Assembly: GCA_000437495.1 (NCBI GenBank)
Contig: FR897843.1
Location: forward strand, 1-33,741
DNA from: Prevotella sp. CAG:485
GTDB taxonomy: Bacteria; Bacteroidota; Bacteroidia; Bacteroidales; Muribaculaceae
Direction: 5' to 3'
DNA length: 33,741 nt
Positions 1 through 7,470 of the stretch are shown piece by piece. Numbering within the stretch: position 1 is the first letter of the stretch; each line of letters starts with the position of its first letter. The translations under genes were made by a program, and so were the position numbers. The notes under the pieces were generated by a model that worked only from the letters and a program-made list of their open reading frames with translations, did no database searches and had not been told where the DNA came from.

Positions 1-401
1 CCTTGTTCAGGGTTCTGTTTACTCCATGGTCCGGTAGTGCGGTCAAACCAGTTGTTGAGATAGAAATAACAGTCGGTAATTCTTTGATGATCACATTCAT
101 TACCGTCAACAAGAGTTAACTCGCCATTATCTTTGGCTATTATGCTGACACACGAAATTTCTGTCTTATGAAAATTGGCATATGCGAGCAATACTCCGTT
201 TTCACTTTCCTTACCGGTTTCCAGAATAATACATGGAAACCAAACACCCCCTGTTACTTTTATGTTTAGATCCTTTAATACAAAGGAATTGTTTCTCTTA
301 TATTCCGGGATGTTTTCAGTTTTTAAAGGTGATGCGAAAAGCGATATACAGTCAATACTATTATTATATGCGTTATTATTATGAATATTGTCGTATCGCA
401 T
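1..401 (-). CDS. Hypothetical protein, C-terminal part beyond window edge
   Basis: The minus strand is open from an ATG at 399-401 through base 1 and continues off the window, giving at least 133 residues. The translation looks like real protein: mixed hydrophobic and charged stretches, several Cys and Trp, and a segment reading YFYLNNWFDRTTGPW near the window edge. There is no signal peptide, and I recognise no family. An in-frame TAA lies about 19 codons upstream of the ATG, so the start is constrained to this ATG or a rare start. The region is clearly AT-richer than the genes to its right, which suggests foreign origin or a different evolutionary history. It follows the GSCFA gene on the same strand, but a strong inverted repeat lies between them, so co-transcription is doubtful. 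This is a gene call with no function assigned. Confidence 0.6.
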   Translation of the reverse strand, partial: MRYDNIHNNNAYNNSIDCISLFASPLKTENIPEYKRNNSFVLKDLNIKVTGGVWFPCIILETGKESENGVLLAYANFHKTEISCVSIIAKDNGELTLVDGNECDHQRITDCYFYLNNWFDRTTGPWSKQNPEQ

Positions 402-429
402 ATCGAATTCGCAGAGATAAGAAGAGGAC

Positions 430-464
430 GTGTCAGAAATGGCTTTAAGTCGCCATTATGACAC
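430..464. repeat. Inverted repeat / hairpin between GSCFA gene and left-edge gene
   Basis: Arms at 430-443 (GTGTCAGAAATGGC) and 452-464 (GCCATTATGACAC) pair along almost their full length, with one small bulge and an 8-nt loop. On the minus strand the hairpin is followed by a pyrimidine-rich stretch (TCCTCTTCTTAT), so it may terminate the PorE-like/GSCFA transcript. It could also be an end remnant of an insertion sequence, because it sits exactly where base composition changes. No transposase or target duplication is visible. Confidence 0.6.
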
Positions 465-538
465 ACCCTTTCTATTTCTGAAATATTACATTTCACACTA
501 CGGCCTTCGTGGCTCTATCATCAAGGGGATTGCGGGGT

Positions 539-1408
539 TTAGTTGACCGGGTTGATGGGACGGTGGAGCGAGCGGCGGTAGCTTTTGAGGGCGTCTGTCA
601 TGAGAGGGAGGGTGGACGGCGGCACGAAGGTGTCGGTGAATTTGTTGAAGATGTAGTCGGCCGCCATAGCCGACAGATGCACGAGGTCGTCAGCATAGAA
701 GCGATAGTCGCGCAAGTCGTCATTGAGGATTTCATAGGCCGGGAAATAGAGACATTGCGGCAGCTGCGCAAGCTCTTCGCAGAGGAGCAAAAGCCGGGCT
801 TTTGAGCGCATATTGCCGGTGAAGCCGTCGGCCAGATGTCGCACAGGGCTGACGGTGAATATCACTTTCATGTCGGGATTCAGAGCCTTGAGCCGTGAGA
901 GGAGGCCCTGCCACATTTCCAGCATTTCCTGCAGCGAACAACAGCGGCGCACAAAACAATCAGCCGGCAGTTTATGACAATTTGCCACCACTTTGCCCGT
1001 TTCCTTGAGCCGGAACACCCACGACGTTCCGAAGGTGACGATGAGAGCCTGCGCCGTCAGCAGACCGTTGCGCAGCTGTGCCATACCCTCTTTCATCACG
1101 TCGATGGCCTGCGCAGCATCCGGCCGCGAGAACTTGGTTGAGAAGCTGAAGCTGAACGTCAGTCCGGAGCCGGGATGAAGGTGCGTTTCGGGCACGAAAT
1201 TGCCGTCAATGGCCGCTTGCAGCGTATCAGCTATGGAGAGCGGGTTATACAGCACACCGCAGGGATTTACCGAGGCTTGCCACCCGGTGTTTATCAGCCG
1301 TTGGCCAATGTTGTCGGCAAAACAGGAGCCAAGAAGCACTAAAGGCTTTTGGTAGTCGAGCCGGAACTCTGAGTCGGCCATCGCCGGGTATTCAGTTCGG
1401 AATTTCAT
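539..1408 (-). CDS. GSCFA domain-containing protein
   Basis: A 289-residue protein of the GSCFA family (SGNH/GDSL-hydrolase-like, found mainly in Bacteroidota and Alphaproteobacteria). The signature GSCFA is present at residues 27-31 and gives the presumed nucleophile serine. A SPVRH block follows mid-protein, and a C-terminal YADDLVH segment supplies Asp and His in the usual SGNH positions. I chose the ATG at 1406-1408 because the longer frame upstream overlaps the preceding gene and has the composition of an out-of-frame translation. The gene starts 19 bases after the PorE-like gene on the same strand, so the two are probably one operon. The substrate is not known; esterase activity is a family-level guess. 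Confidence 0.9.
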   Translation of the reverse strand: MKFRTEYPAMADSEFRLDYQKPLVLLGSCFADNIGQRLINTGWQASVNPCGVLYNPLSIADTLQAAIDGNFVPETHLHPGSGLTFSFSFSTKFSRPDAAQAIDVMKEGMAQLRNGLLTAQALIVTFGTSWVFRLKETGKVVANCHKLPADCFVRRCCSLQEMLEMWQGLLSRLKALNPDMKVIFTVSPVRHLADGFTGNMRSKARLLLLCEELAQLPQCLYFPAYEILNDDLRDYRFYADDLVHLSAMAADYIFNKFTDTFVPPSTLPLMTDALKSYRRSLHRPINPVN

Positions 1409-1427
1409 AGAGCAATTCACCTGTTGC

Positions 1428-3416
1428 TCACCACATATCGAGGTCAATAGAGGTAACCTTGAATTCCGTGCGGCGGTTAATCTGGTCGGCAGCCTCCTGG
1501 TCTTCGGGCGGCAGCGTGAGGATAAATTCCTCGGTGAGCACGGTGCCCTCGGGGAACTGCGGATACTGGCTATTGATGCGTTTGGTAACCGTTTTCGGGG
1601 TCGATTTGCCGTAACCTTTCCAGGTAAGACGCGCCATGGGGATTCCGGCAGCCGAGAGATAGTCGATAACCGACTTGGCACGGCGGTCGCTGAGACCTTC
1701 GTTGTAAGTCACCGAGCCGTGGCGGTCAGTGTGGCTGCCCATTTCTATCGACACATTGGGATTATCGCGCAACATAGCCACCATCTCGTCGAGAGCCGCC
1801 TTGGATTCGGGTCTCAGCGACGCTTTGTCGAAGTCATAGAAGATATTTTCCACCACCTGCGGCTTATTGATATTTGCCAGCACGAAGTCAACGCCATATT
1901 CGGCATCGGCCTCGGTGGTGTCAGTCTCAAACTCCTGTTTCTGGTTGAGATACCCCTTTGCGCCGGCCTTCATCACATATTTCACGCCACGCTGCAGGTT
2001 AAAGCGGAAAGAGCCGTCGTCGCGCGCCACCTCTTTCTGATTTGAGCCATCGTCGCCCACAATGCGGATGATGGCGTTAGGCACCGGTTCGTCATCGCGG
2101 TCCACAACCACCCCCGTAATGGTGATTTTCAGGTCGGGAAGCTCGAAACTGTAGATATGGTCGCGCCCCGAGCCATCGCCACGGTTGGAGCTGAAGAAGC
2201 CGTTTTCTCCCGGACCGAAAGTGATGCCGAAGTCATCGCCGGCCGAATTGAGCGGTAGACCCATGTTCTGCACACTCCAGCGCTGGCCGGTGGAGTTGAG
2301 CCAAGCCTTGAAGATGTCGAGACCGCCGAAGCCCGGATGGCCGTCCGACGAAAAATACATCACCGAATCGGTGCGCATATACGGAAACATCTCATCGCCG
2401 GCGGTGTTGATTTCCGGGCCGAGGTTTTCGAGCGTGCCACGGCGCTGGTCAATGCCAATGCGCCATATATCCTTTCCGCCGTATCCGCCGGGCATATCCG
2501 ACGAGAAATAGAGGAACTTGCCGTCGGGCGACACGGCGGGATGGCCTGTTGCCGAGATGGTGTCGGCCGTTATCTCAAACTTCTGCGGCGCGCTCCACGA
2601 GGCGTCAGAGCGGCGCGAGGTATAAATCTCCACCGTGGTGTTAGCCGTTTCCGAACGGATGGCGCGCGTGAGGTACATAGTCTGACCGTCGGGCGAGAAA
2701 GAGATGATGCCCTCGTCCATATCCGTGTTGAGCTCGCCGCCGGCGGCTTCGGGCCTTTTCCAGTTGCCCTGCTCATCCTTCCGGGCCACCCAGATGTCGC
2801 CCTTCTTCATACCTGTGATTTCCGACTTGTTATTGCCTGTAACCTTCTCGTTTGTTGTGGTGAAATAGAGCTGGTCGAAGTTCTTGTCGAGATACATTGG
2901 GGCGAAGTCTGACCGGCGCGAGTTGAAGAGCTTTGCCGGACGCACAATGTAACGCGACTTGGGTTTGTTGCGGGCCGCCAGAGCCAGCTTACAGCCGTCG
3001 ATGCCTTCGCGTGCCAGATTGTCGTCGGGGTGCCATTCCAGATATTGGTTATAGGCGTCTATGGCCTGCTGATAACGGCCTGAGGCCTGCAGCGACCGTC
3101 CGAGCCAGTAAAAAGCCATGGAGTCGGGATACTGATACCTGATAGCATTCTGATACGAGGCAGCGGCCCTTTCCGCCTGATTGAGGCGCCGGTAGCAAGT
3201 TGCCATCTGATAGGCCACCACACCGCGCTGCGGCCGCTCGTCGCGTTTGGTGAGTTTATTGTAGACTTTGCGGTAGGTCTGGGCGGCGTTGTAAAACTCG
3301 CCGCGGTCGAACTGCTCGTTTGCCGTTTTCAGTTTGCTGCCACGGCACGAAGGCAACAGACACGCCGCAATAACCGCCACAGCGGCTATTAGAAAATATC
3401 CCTTTCTGATTCTCAT
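1428..3416 (-). CDS. PorE-like outer-membrane lipoprotein: TPR, PD40 propeller, carboxypeptidase-regulatory-like and OmpA domains
   Basis: A 662-residue protein. The N-terminus is a lipoprotein signal (hydrophobic core, then LLPSC with Cys24). TPR repeats follow at about 30-145, then a beta-propeller of PD40/WD40-like repeats at about 150-430 (repeated FSPDG/VSPDGKFLYFSSD-type strands). A carboxypeptidase-regulatory-like fold lies at about 440-525, and a C-terminal OmpA peptidoglycan-binding domain runs from about 540 (YDFDKASLRPES, HTDRHGS, NRRTEF). This order is that of PorE (PG1058) of the Porphyromonas gingivalis type IX secretion system, which tethers the system to peptidoglycan. I chose the ATG at 3416; five codons upstream is only a TTG. 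Assignment to type IX secretion is inference from architecture, supported by a cargo-type sorting domain elsewhere in the window. Other OmpA-TPR proteins share parts of this layout. Confidence 0.9.
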   Translation of the reverse strand: MRIRKGYFLIAAVAVIAACLLPSCRGSKLKTANEQFDRGEFYNAAQTYRKVYNKLTKRDERPQRGVVAYQMATCYRRLNQAERAAASYQNAIRYQYPDSMAFYWLGRSLQASGRYQQAIDAYNQYLEWHPDDNLAREGIDGCKLALAARNKPKSRYIVRPAKLFNSRRSDFAPMYLDKNFDQLYFTTTNEKVTGNNKSEITGMKKGDIWVARKDEQGNWKRPEAAGGELNTDMDEGIISFSPDGQTMYLTRAIRSETANTTVEIYTSRRSDASWSAPQKFEITADTISATGHPAVSPDGKFLYFSSDMPGGYGGKDIWRIGIDQRRGTLENLGPEINTAGDEMFPYMRTDSVMYFSSDGHPGFGGLDIFKAWLNSTGQRWSVQNMGLPLNSAGDDFGITFGPGENGFFSSNRGDGSGRDHIYSFELPDLKITITGVVVDRDDEPVPNAIIRIVGDDGSNQKEVARDDGSFRFNLQRGVKYVMKAGAKGYLNQKQEFETDTTEADAEYGVDFVLANINKPQVVENIFYDFDKASLRPESKAALDEMVAMLRDNPNVSIEMGSHTDRHGSVTYNEGLSDRRAKSVIDYLSAAGIPMARLTWKGYGKSTPKTVTKRINSQYPQFPEGTVLTEEFILTLPPEDQEAADQINRRTEFKVTSIDLDMW

Positions 3417-3533
3417 ATTTAAATAACGCAATTTGACCTCTAATCTTGTGGCAGAAAGGCCTCAGACTCTGTGAAACAAAAAAAATAAATGTTATAACTA
3501 TACAAAACAGGGACATTTGCACGTTAAACTGAC

Positions 3534-4208
3534 ATGAGAGACACTCTGCGCTTTCTGCGCGACCTGAAACGCAACAACAACCGCGAATGGTTTGCCGCCA
3601 ACCGCTCCCGCTATGAGGCAGCACGGCAGTATACGCGGCACCTCACCGCCACTCTTATAGCAGCTGTGGCGGCTCACGACCCGCAGGCCGCTTTGCTCAC
3701 AGAATCAGACTGCACCTACCGCATATACCGCGACACGCGGTTTTCGCCCGACAAAACGCCCTATAAGACGCATATCGGCATCTTCATCAATCCTCCGGGC
3801 GGCAAGAAAGCGCCCACCGCAGGGTATTATTCCCATCTTGAGCCGGAGAAGTTCTTCTTTGCCGCTGGCAACGTGTGCCATCCGCCCAAAGTTCTGACGG
3901 CAATACGCAAATCCATTGCCGACAACATTGAGGAATATGACGCCATGATGCGTGATGCAGAGTTTCGCGCCGTCTTCCCTGTGATAGGCGAGAATCTGCT
4001 CAAGACTGCGCCCAAGGGGTTTGACCGCCAATGGCCGTATGTGGAGTATGTGCGTCCGCGCGACTATGTAGCCTCCACAGCCACCATGCGCAGTCCCGCT
4101 CCGCTGCTCAATGATGCCGCGGCGCTTCATGAGGTGCTTCGTCAGGCATGCCGCTTCAACCGTTTCATCAACTACGCCGTGGAAGAGGCGCTTGACCCGA
4201 ACTTATAA
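3534..4208 (+). CDS. DUF2461 family protein
   Basis: A 224-residue protein matching the DUF2461 (TIGR02453) family. The family hallmarks are visible: an N-terminal FLRDLKRNNNREWFAANR block, YRIYRDTRFSPDKTPYKTH near residue 65, and GYYSHLEPEKFFFAAG in the middle. It has no signal peptide and is predicted cytoplasmic. The biochemical role of the family is not established. It is divergently transcribed from the PorE-like gene. Its stop TAA shares one base with the ATG of the following glycosyltransferase, so translation is probably coupled. The start ATG is the only sensible one at the N-terminal family boundary. Confidence 0.9.
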   Translation: MRDTLRFLRDLKRNNNREWFAANRSRYEAARQYTRHLTATLIAAVAAHDPQAALLTESDCTYRIYRDTRFSPDKTPYKTHIGIFINPPGGKKAPTAGYYSHLEPEKFFFAAGNVCHPPKVLTAIRKSIADNIEEYDAMMRDAEFRAVFPVIGENLLKTAPKGFDRQWPYVEYVRPRDYVASTATMRSPAPLLNDAAALHEVLRQACRFNRFINYAVEEALDPNL

Positions 4209-5053
4209 TGCGCATCACCGCCTCCATAGTCACTCACCGCACTGATGCGCGCGAACTGCGCCGCTGCACGGAATGTGTGTTGCGCTGCAAGGCTCTGACG
4301 CGTCTCGACATCATCGACAACAGCCCCGACGATGTGCTGCGCTCCGCCGTCAGCAACGAGCGTGTGCATTACCGCCACGTTGAAAACAGGGGATATGGTG
4401 CCGGTCATAACATTGCCATGCGCGAGGCCCTTAAAGCACACACCGACTGCCATTTAGTACTCAACGCCGACACTTTCTGGGAGGGCGACGTCATCACCCC
4501 TATGGCCGAATATATGGCCTCACATTCCAACGTAGGCATCATGATGCCCAAAGTCTATTATCCCGACGGCGCTCTGCAGCTCACGGCCCGGAGGCTCCCC
4601 TCACCCTTCGACCTATTGGTAAAACGGTTTCTGCCTCATAAGCTCGGGCAACGGCGCATGAGCCGCTTCCTGCTTGAGCGTGCCGACCACGACAAAATCA
4701 TCAACGCGCCGTTTCTGCCCGGCTCTTTCCTGCTTATGCGCCGCGAAGCCCTGGAGGCCGAAGGACTCTTCGACGAACGCTTCTTCATGTACCCCGAAGA
4801 CATCGACATCACACGCCGTCTTCACCGCCGCTGGCTCACCCTCCACTACCCTGCCGTGAGCATCGAACACCGCCACGCGGCCGCCTCGCGCCACAGCCTC
4901 CGCATGCTCCTCATTCATTCCGTCAACATGATTCGCTATTTCAACAAATGGGGTTGGCTGCACGACCCCGAACGCCGCGCCATGAACCGGCGCCTCGAGG
5001 CAGAAATGCCCCTTCTGCCGCCCGACGTTCCCACCCCGCGCAGCCGCGGCTGA
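4208..5053 (+). CDS. Glycosyltransferase family 2 (WbbL/rhamnosyltransferase-like)
   Basis: A 281-residue GT-A fold glycosyltransferase. The N-terminal beta strand and nucleotide-binding area reads IIDNSPDD (35-42) and NRGYGAGHN (60-68). The metal-binding DxD-type motif is NADTF (86-90), and the acceptor-side motif FMYPEDID contains Glu197-Asp198. This spacing resembles WbbL-like and rhamnosyltransferase-like GT2 enzymes of O-antigen or exopolysaccharide synthesis. There are no transmembrane segments, so it probably acts at the cytoplasmic face of the membrane. Donor and acceptor cannot be told from sequence. It overlaps the DUF2461 stop codon by one base. The C-terminus is proline- and arginine-rich and probably disordered. 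Confidence 0.9.
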   Translation: MRITASIVTHRTDARELRRCTECVLRCKALTRLDIIDNSPDDVLRSAVSNERVHYRHVENRGYGAGHNIAMREALKAHTDCHLVLNADTFWEGDVITPMAEYMASHSNVGIMMPKVYYPDGALQLTARRLPSPFDLLVKRFLPHKLGQRRMSRFLLERADHDKIINAPFLPGSFLLMRREALEAEGLFDERFFMYPEDIDITRRLHRRWLTLHYPAVSIEHRHAAASRHSLRMLLIHSVNMIRYFNKWGWLHDPERRAMNRRLEAEMPLLPPDVPTPRSRG

Positions 5054-5156
5054 TGCCTTCACCGCCCCCCCTAACAGCTTCCTGCCATTTCACACAACCC
5101 CGAAAAATGAATACAAACTAAAAGAACCAGATTCGCTGTCATTTTTTCGTAAAATA

Positions 5157-5188
5157 TTTGTATAATAAGAAATATTATAGTAACTTTG
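5157..5188 (+). promoter_or_regulatory. Bacteroidota-type promoter for the broken lipoprotein gene
   Basis: TTTG at 5157-5160 and TAACTTTG at 5181-5188 are separated by 20 bases. This matches the -33/-7 consensus of the Bacteroidota primary sigma factor. It implies a 5' leader of about 100 bases before the ATG at 5296. Confidence 0.75.
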
Positions 5189-5295
5189 CAATCAAACAAC
5201 TCTATACCCGTGAAAGCAACTCAATATCCGATATTCCGACACCTTTCATTGTATTGAGCCTCCAAAGAAAAAACTAATCTAAACAAACATAAACA

Positions 5296-5856
5296 ATGAG
5301 ACAAGCAACAATTATCGGCATGCTGATAACCATGCTGCTGTCAATGGCATCATGCGATGACGGCACTCCCATGGATTAGGAAGAGCTGACCCCCAATGAT
5401 TACGTGGATTACATCACATTCACCGTAGTAGACAAACAAGGCAACAATCTGTTAGGCGCAGAAGCCAACAAAAACCCTAATGTAAAATTAGATCCGGAAA
5501 TCTATATAGAAAAGGGAGGAGGCAGACTCCTGGCGGTCGACTTCATAATGCTCTACAACGTAAAATGGGATTATCCGGAAATAGACGAAGAATGGTGGGC
5601 GTTAGGTGTAAATAACATCAATACAATGCATCCGGTGTTGGAGTTGGCCGGGATATATACACACCCCTCAAAATCCTATGAATTTGACATTGTGTCGCCC
5701 AACAATGGCAACTACCGCTGGCACATAAAACTTAAATACGTGACTCCTACCATAGGCGAACAACGCGGACAAATCGAAAAAAGGTATTATGTAGACGGGA
5801 AATTAAGTCCAAGCAAAAGGGGGTTCTATGACGTTCTGTTAGTCATGGATAAGTAA
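5296..5856 (+). pseudogene. Lipoprotein gene interrupted by an in-frame TAG
   Basis: An ATG at 5296 opens a frame encoding a lipoprotein signal (MRQATIIGMLITMLLSMASC, lipobox Cys20). The frame meets TAG at 5377-5379 (codon 28) and then stays open in the same frame to TAA at 5854-5856. The downstream part begins EELTPNDYVDYITFTVVDK and reads as a normal secreted domain of about 158 residues. It has no usable start or signal of its own; the next start-like codon is a GTG at 5404. The full unit would be 186 residues. Promoter and terminator are both intact, so the lesion looks recent, or it is a sequencing error or a readthrough codon. I do not recognise the domain. The gene is AT-richer than its neighbours. 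Confidence 0.8.
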
Positions 5857-5905
5857 GGAGTAAGGCGGATTTGGCAGCAAGATGCCATACCCGCAAACAC
5901 CATAC

Positions 5906-5964
5906 CGGCGCCGGAAGAGCAGCAGAAAAAGGAACGTCTGCTCTCCCGGCGCCGACAATTTTTT
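5906..5964 (+). terminator. Strong intrinsic terminator
   Basis: Arms 5906-5922 and 5938-5954 (core CGGCGCCGG/CCGGCGCCG, extended by AGAGCAG/CTGCTCT) form about 16 pairs with one mismatch. A run of six T follows at 5959-5964. It ends the lipoprotein transcript and separates it from hpt. Confidence 0.9.
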
Positions 5965-6014
5965 GGGTCTCACGCTCAACAGTAAATGTATTTGGCAGGG
6001 AGTTGCCGACAGCT

Positions 6015-6046
6015 GTTGTGCAGGTGATGAAATTTTGTTAACTTTG
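6015..6046 (+). promoter_or_regulatory. Probable hpt promoter
   Basis: TAACTTTG at 6039-6046 is a perfect -7 element. GTTG at 6015-6018 is a one-mismatch -33 at 20 bases spacing. The ATG at 6065 would lie only about 12 bases after the start of transcription. Confidence 0.6.
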
Positions 6047-6064
6047 CTCCAAATTTTTTTCGCC

Positions 6065-6613
6065 ATGGAGAAAAAGCTCACATTCAACGGTCTGAACTTT
6101 GTGCCCTATATCACTGAAGATAAGATATTGGAGCAAGTGGACCGCGTAGCAAAAGAGATTCAGCGTGATTATGCCGGCCAGCGTCCGCTGTTCATAGCAG
6201 TGCTGAACGGCGCTTTCATCTTTGCAGCCGACCTGCTGCGCAAGGTAGGCATGAATCATGCCGACATAAGTTTTGTGCGGTATTCCTCTTACGAGGGCAC
6301 TCAGAGCACCGGTAATGTAAAGCAGATAGTGGGTCTGACTGAACCGGTGGAAGGCCGCGACATTGTGATTATTGAAGATATTGTCGACACCGGATACACG
6401 GCTCAGAAAATGATTGCCGACCTGAAGAAGATGAATCCGGCAAGTATTCGCTTTGCCACGCTGCTGCACAAAAAAGCCAGCGCAAAGGTAGACTTTACGC
6501 CCGATTACACTGCTTTCACCATTCCCCCGAAATTCATCATCGGCTACGGTCTGGACCTGGACGGCAAAGCCCGCAATCTGCGCGACATATATATACTGGA
6601 AGAGGAATTATAA
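6065..6613 (+). CDS. hpt: Hypoxanthine phosphoribosyltransferase
   Basis: A 182-residue cytoplasmic purine-salvage enzyme that joins hypoxanthine or guanine to PRPP to form IMP or GMP. The PRPP-binding loop VIIEDIVDTGYT is at residues 101-112. The earlier VLNGAFIFAADL block and the C-terminal YGLDLDGKARNL block (substrate stacking and metal-binding region) are typical of the family. I start it at the ATG at 6065 (MEKKLTFNG) because upstream in-frame codons run through the promoter and the previous terminator. It is a single-gene unit or is loosely linked to adk about 245 bases downstream. Confidence 0.95.
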   Translation: MEKKLTFNGLNFVPYITEDKILEQVDRVAKEIQRDYAGQRPLFIAVLNGAFIFAADLLRKVGMNHADISFVRYSSYEGTQSTGNVKQIVGLTEPVEGRDIVIIEDIVDTGYTAQKMIADLKKMNPASIRFATLLHKKASAKVDFTPDYTAFTIPPKFIIGYGLDLDGKARNLRDIYILEEEL

Positions 6614-6858
6614 CAAGGCTTTCAACGGCCGCTCGCGAGTCGCGATTCCGCACTGAGGAATGGCGGTGTGCTGTGCGGCCGGCGGCATTGGTATTCTGCG
6701 CCTTTAAAGGATTTTGCATTTTACTTGCCAAGAGGCCGAACAATTCATCTCACAGACGTTGTTAAGATAATGGACACCATGCCCGTTTGCTGCCACAAAT
6801 AGAGTAAACGTCTAAGAGGCGCCGGTAATCACAGAATCAGGATAAAAAAAGAGATACT

Positions 6859-7464
6859 ATGTTAAATCTTGTGTTATTCGGGGCTCCCGGTAGCGGCAAA
6901 GGCACCCAGAGCGCCAAGATTATTGACGAATACGGGCTTCACCACATCAGCACAGGCGATGTGCTGCGCGACCATATTGCCCGCAACACTCCCTACGGAC
7001 AGACGGCCAACGCCTTTATATCGAAAGGTGAGCTGATACCCGACGAGCTGATGCTTCAGATATTGGAAGAGGAGCTTGACCCGCATATAGCATCCGGCAA
7101 AGGGGTGGTGTTCGACGGCTTTCCGCGCACCATAGCTCAGGCTGAGGCTCTGGAGGAGCTTCTGCGCCGCAAAGGCACCGATCTGCACGCCGTGGTAGGG
7201 CTGGAGGTGCCGGAAGAGGACCTCACCGAACGCTTGCTCAAACGCGGCAAGGAATCGGGCCGCAGCGATGACAACGCCGAGACTATTGCCAACCGCCTCA
7301 AGGTGTATCACCGGCAGACCGAGCCGCTGCGCAAGTTCTACGAAGACCGCAAAAAATTCATCAACGTAAACGGCAAAGGTGTTGTAGACGACATCTTCCG
7401 CGACATTGAGGCCGGCATCGAGGGCATGACCGGTGTCAAGACTCGCCATGCCCGTCAAAGATAA
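6859..7464 (+). CDS. adk: Adenylate kinase
   Basis: A 201-residue enzyme converting AMP and ATP to two ADP. The P-loop GAPGSGKGT is at residues 8-16, followed by HISTGD, the AMP-binding FDGFPRT, and a short LID (GKESGRSDDNAE) without zinc cysteines. This is therefore the short-LID form, as usual in Bacteroidota. It starts at ATG 6859. The 245-base gap upstream (6614-6858) holds no gene and no clear TAnnTTTG promoter. A MATE exporter gene starts 6 bases after its stop and is probably co-transcribed. Confidence 0.96.
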   Translation: MLNLVLFGAPGSGKGTQSAKIIDEYGLHHISTGDVLRDHIARNTPYGQTANAFISKGELIPDELMLQILEEELDPHIASGKGVVFDGFPRTIAQAEALEELLRRKGTDLHAVVGLEVPEEDLTERLLKRGKESGRSDDNAETIANRLKVYHRQTEPLRKFYEDRKKFINVNGKGVVDDIFRDIEAGIEGMTGVKTRHARQR

Positions 7465-7470
7465 TAATTA

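Noticed and set aside
1409..1681. N-terminal extension of the GSCFA frame
   Set aside because: It overlaps the end of the PorE-like gene and is compositionally an out-of-frame reading. The family start is at 1408.
3512..3519. GACATTTG as a -7 promoter element for the DUF2461 gene
   Set aside because: It has one mismatch at the first base, no -33 at the right distance, and lies only 14 bases from the start codon.
5882..6064. Upstream extension of the hpt frame
   Set aside because: It would run through a strong terminator and the hpt promoter; known HPRT enzymes start near MEKK.
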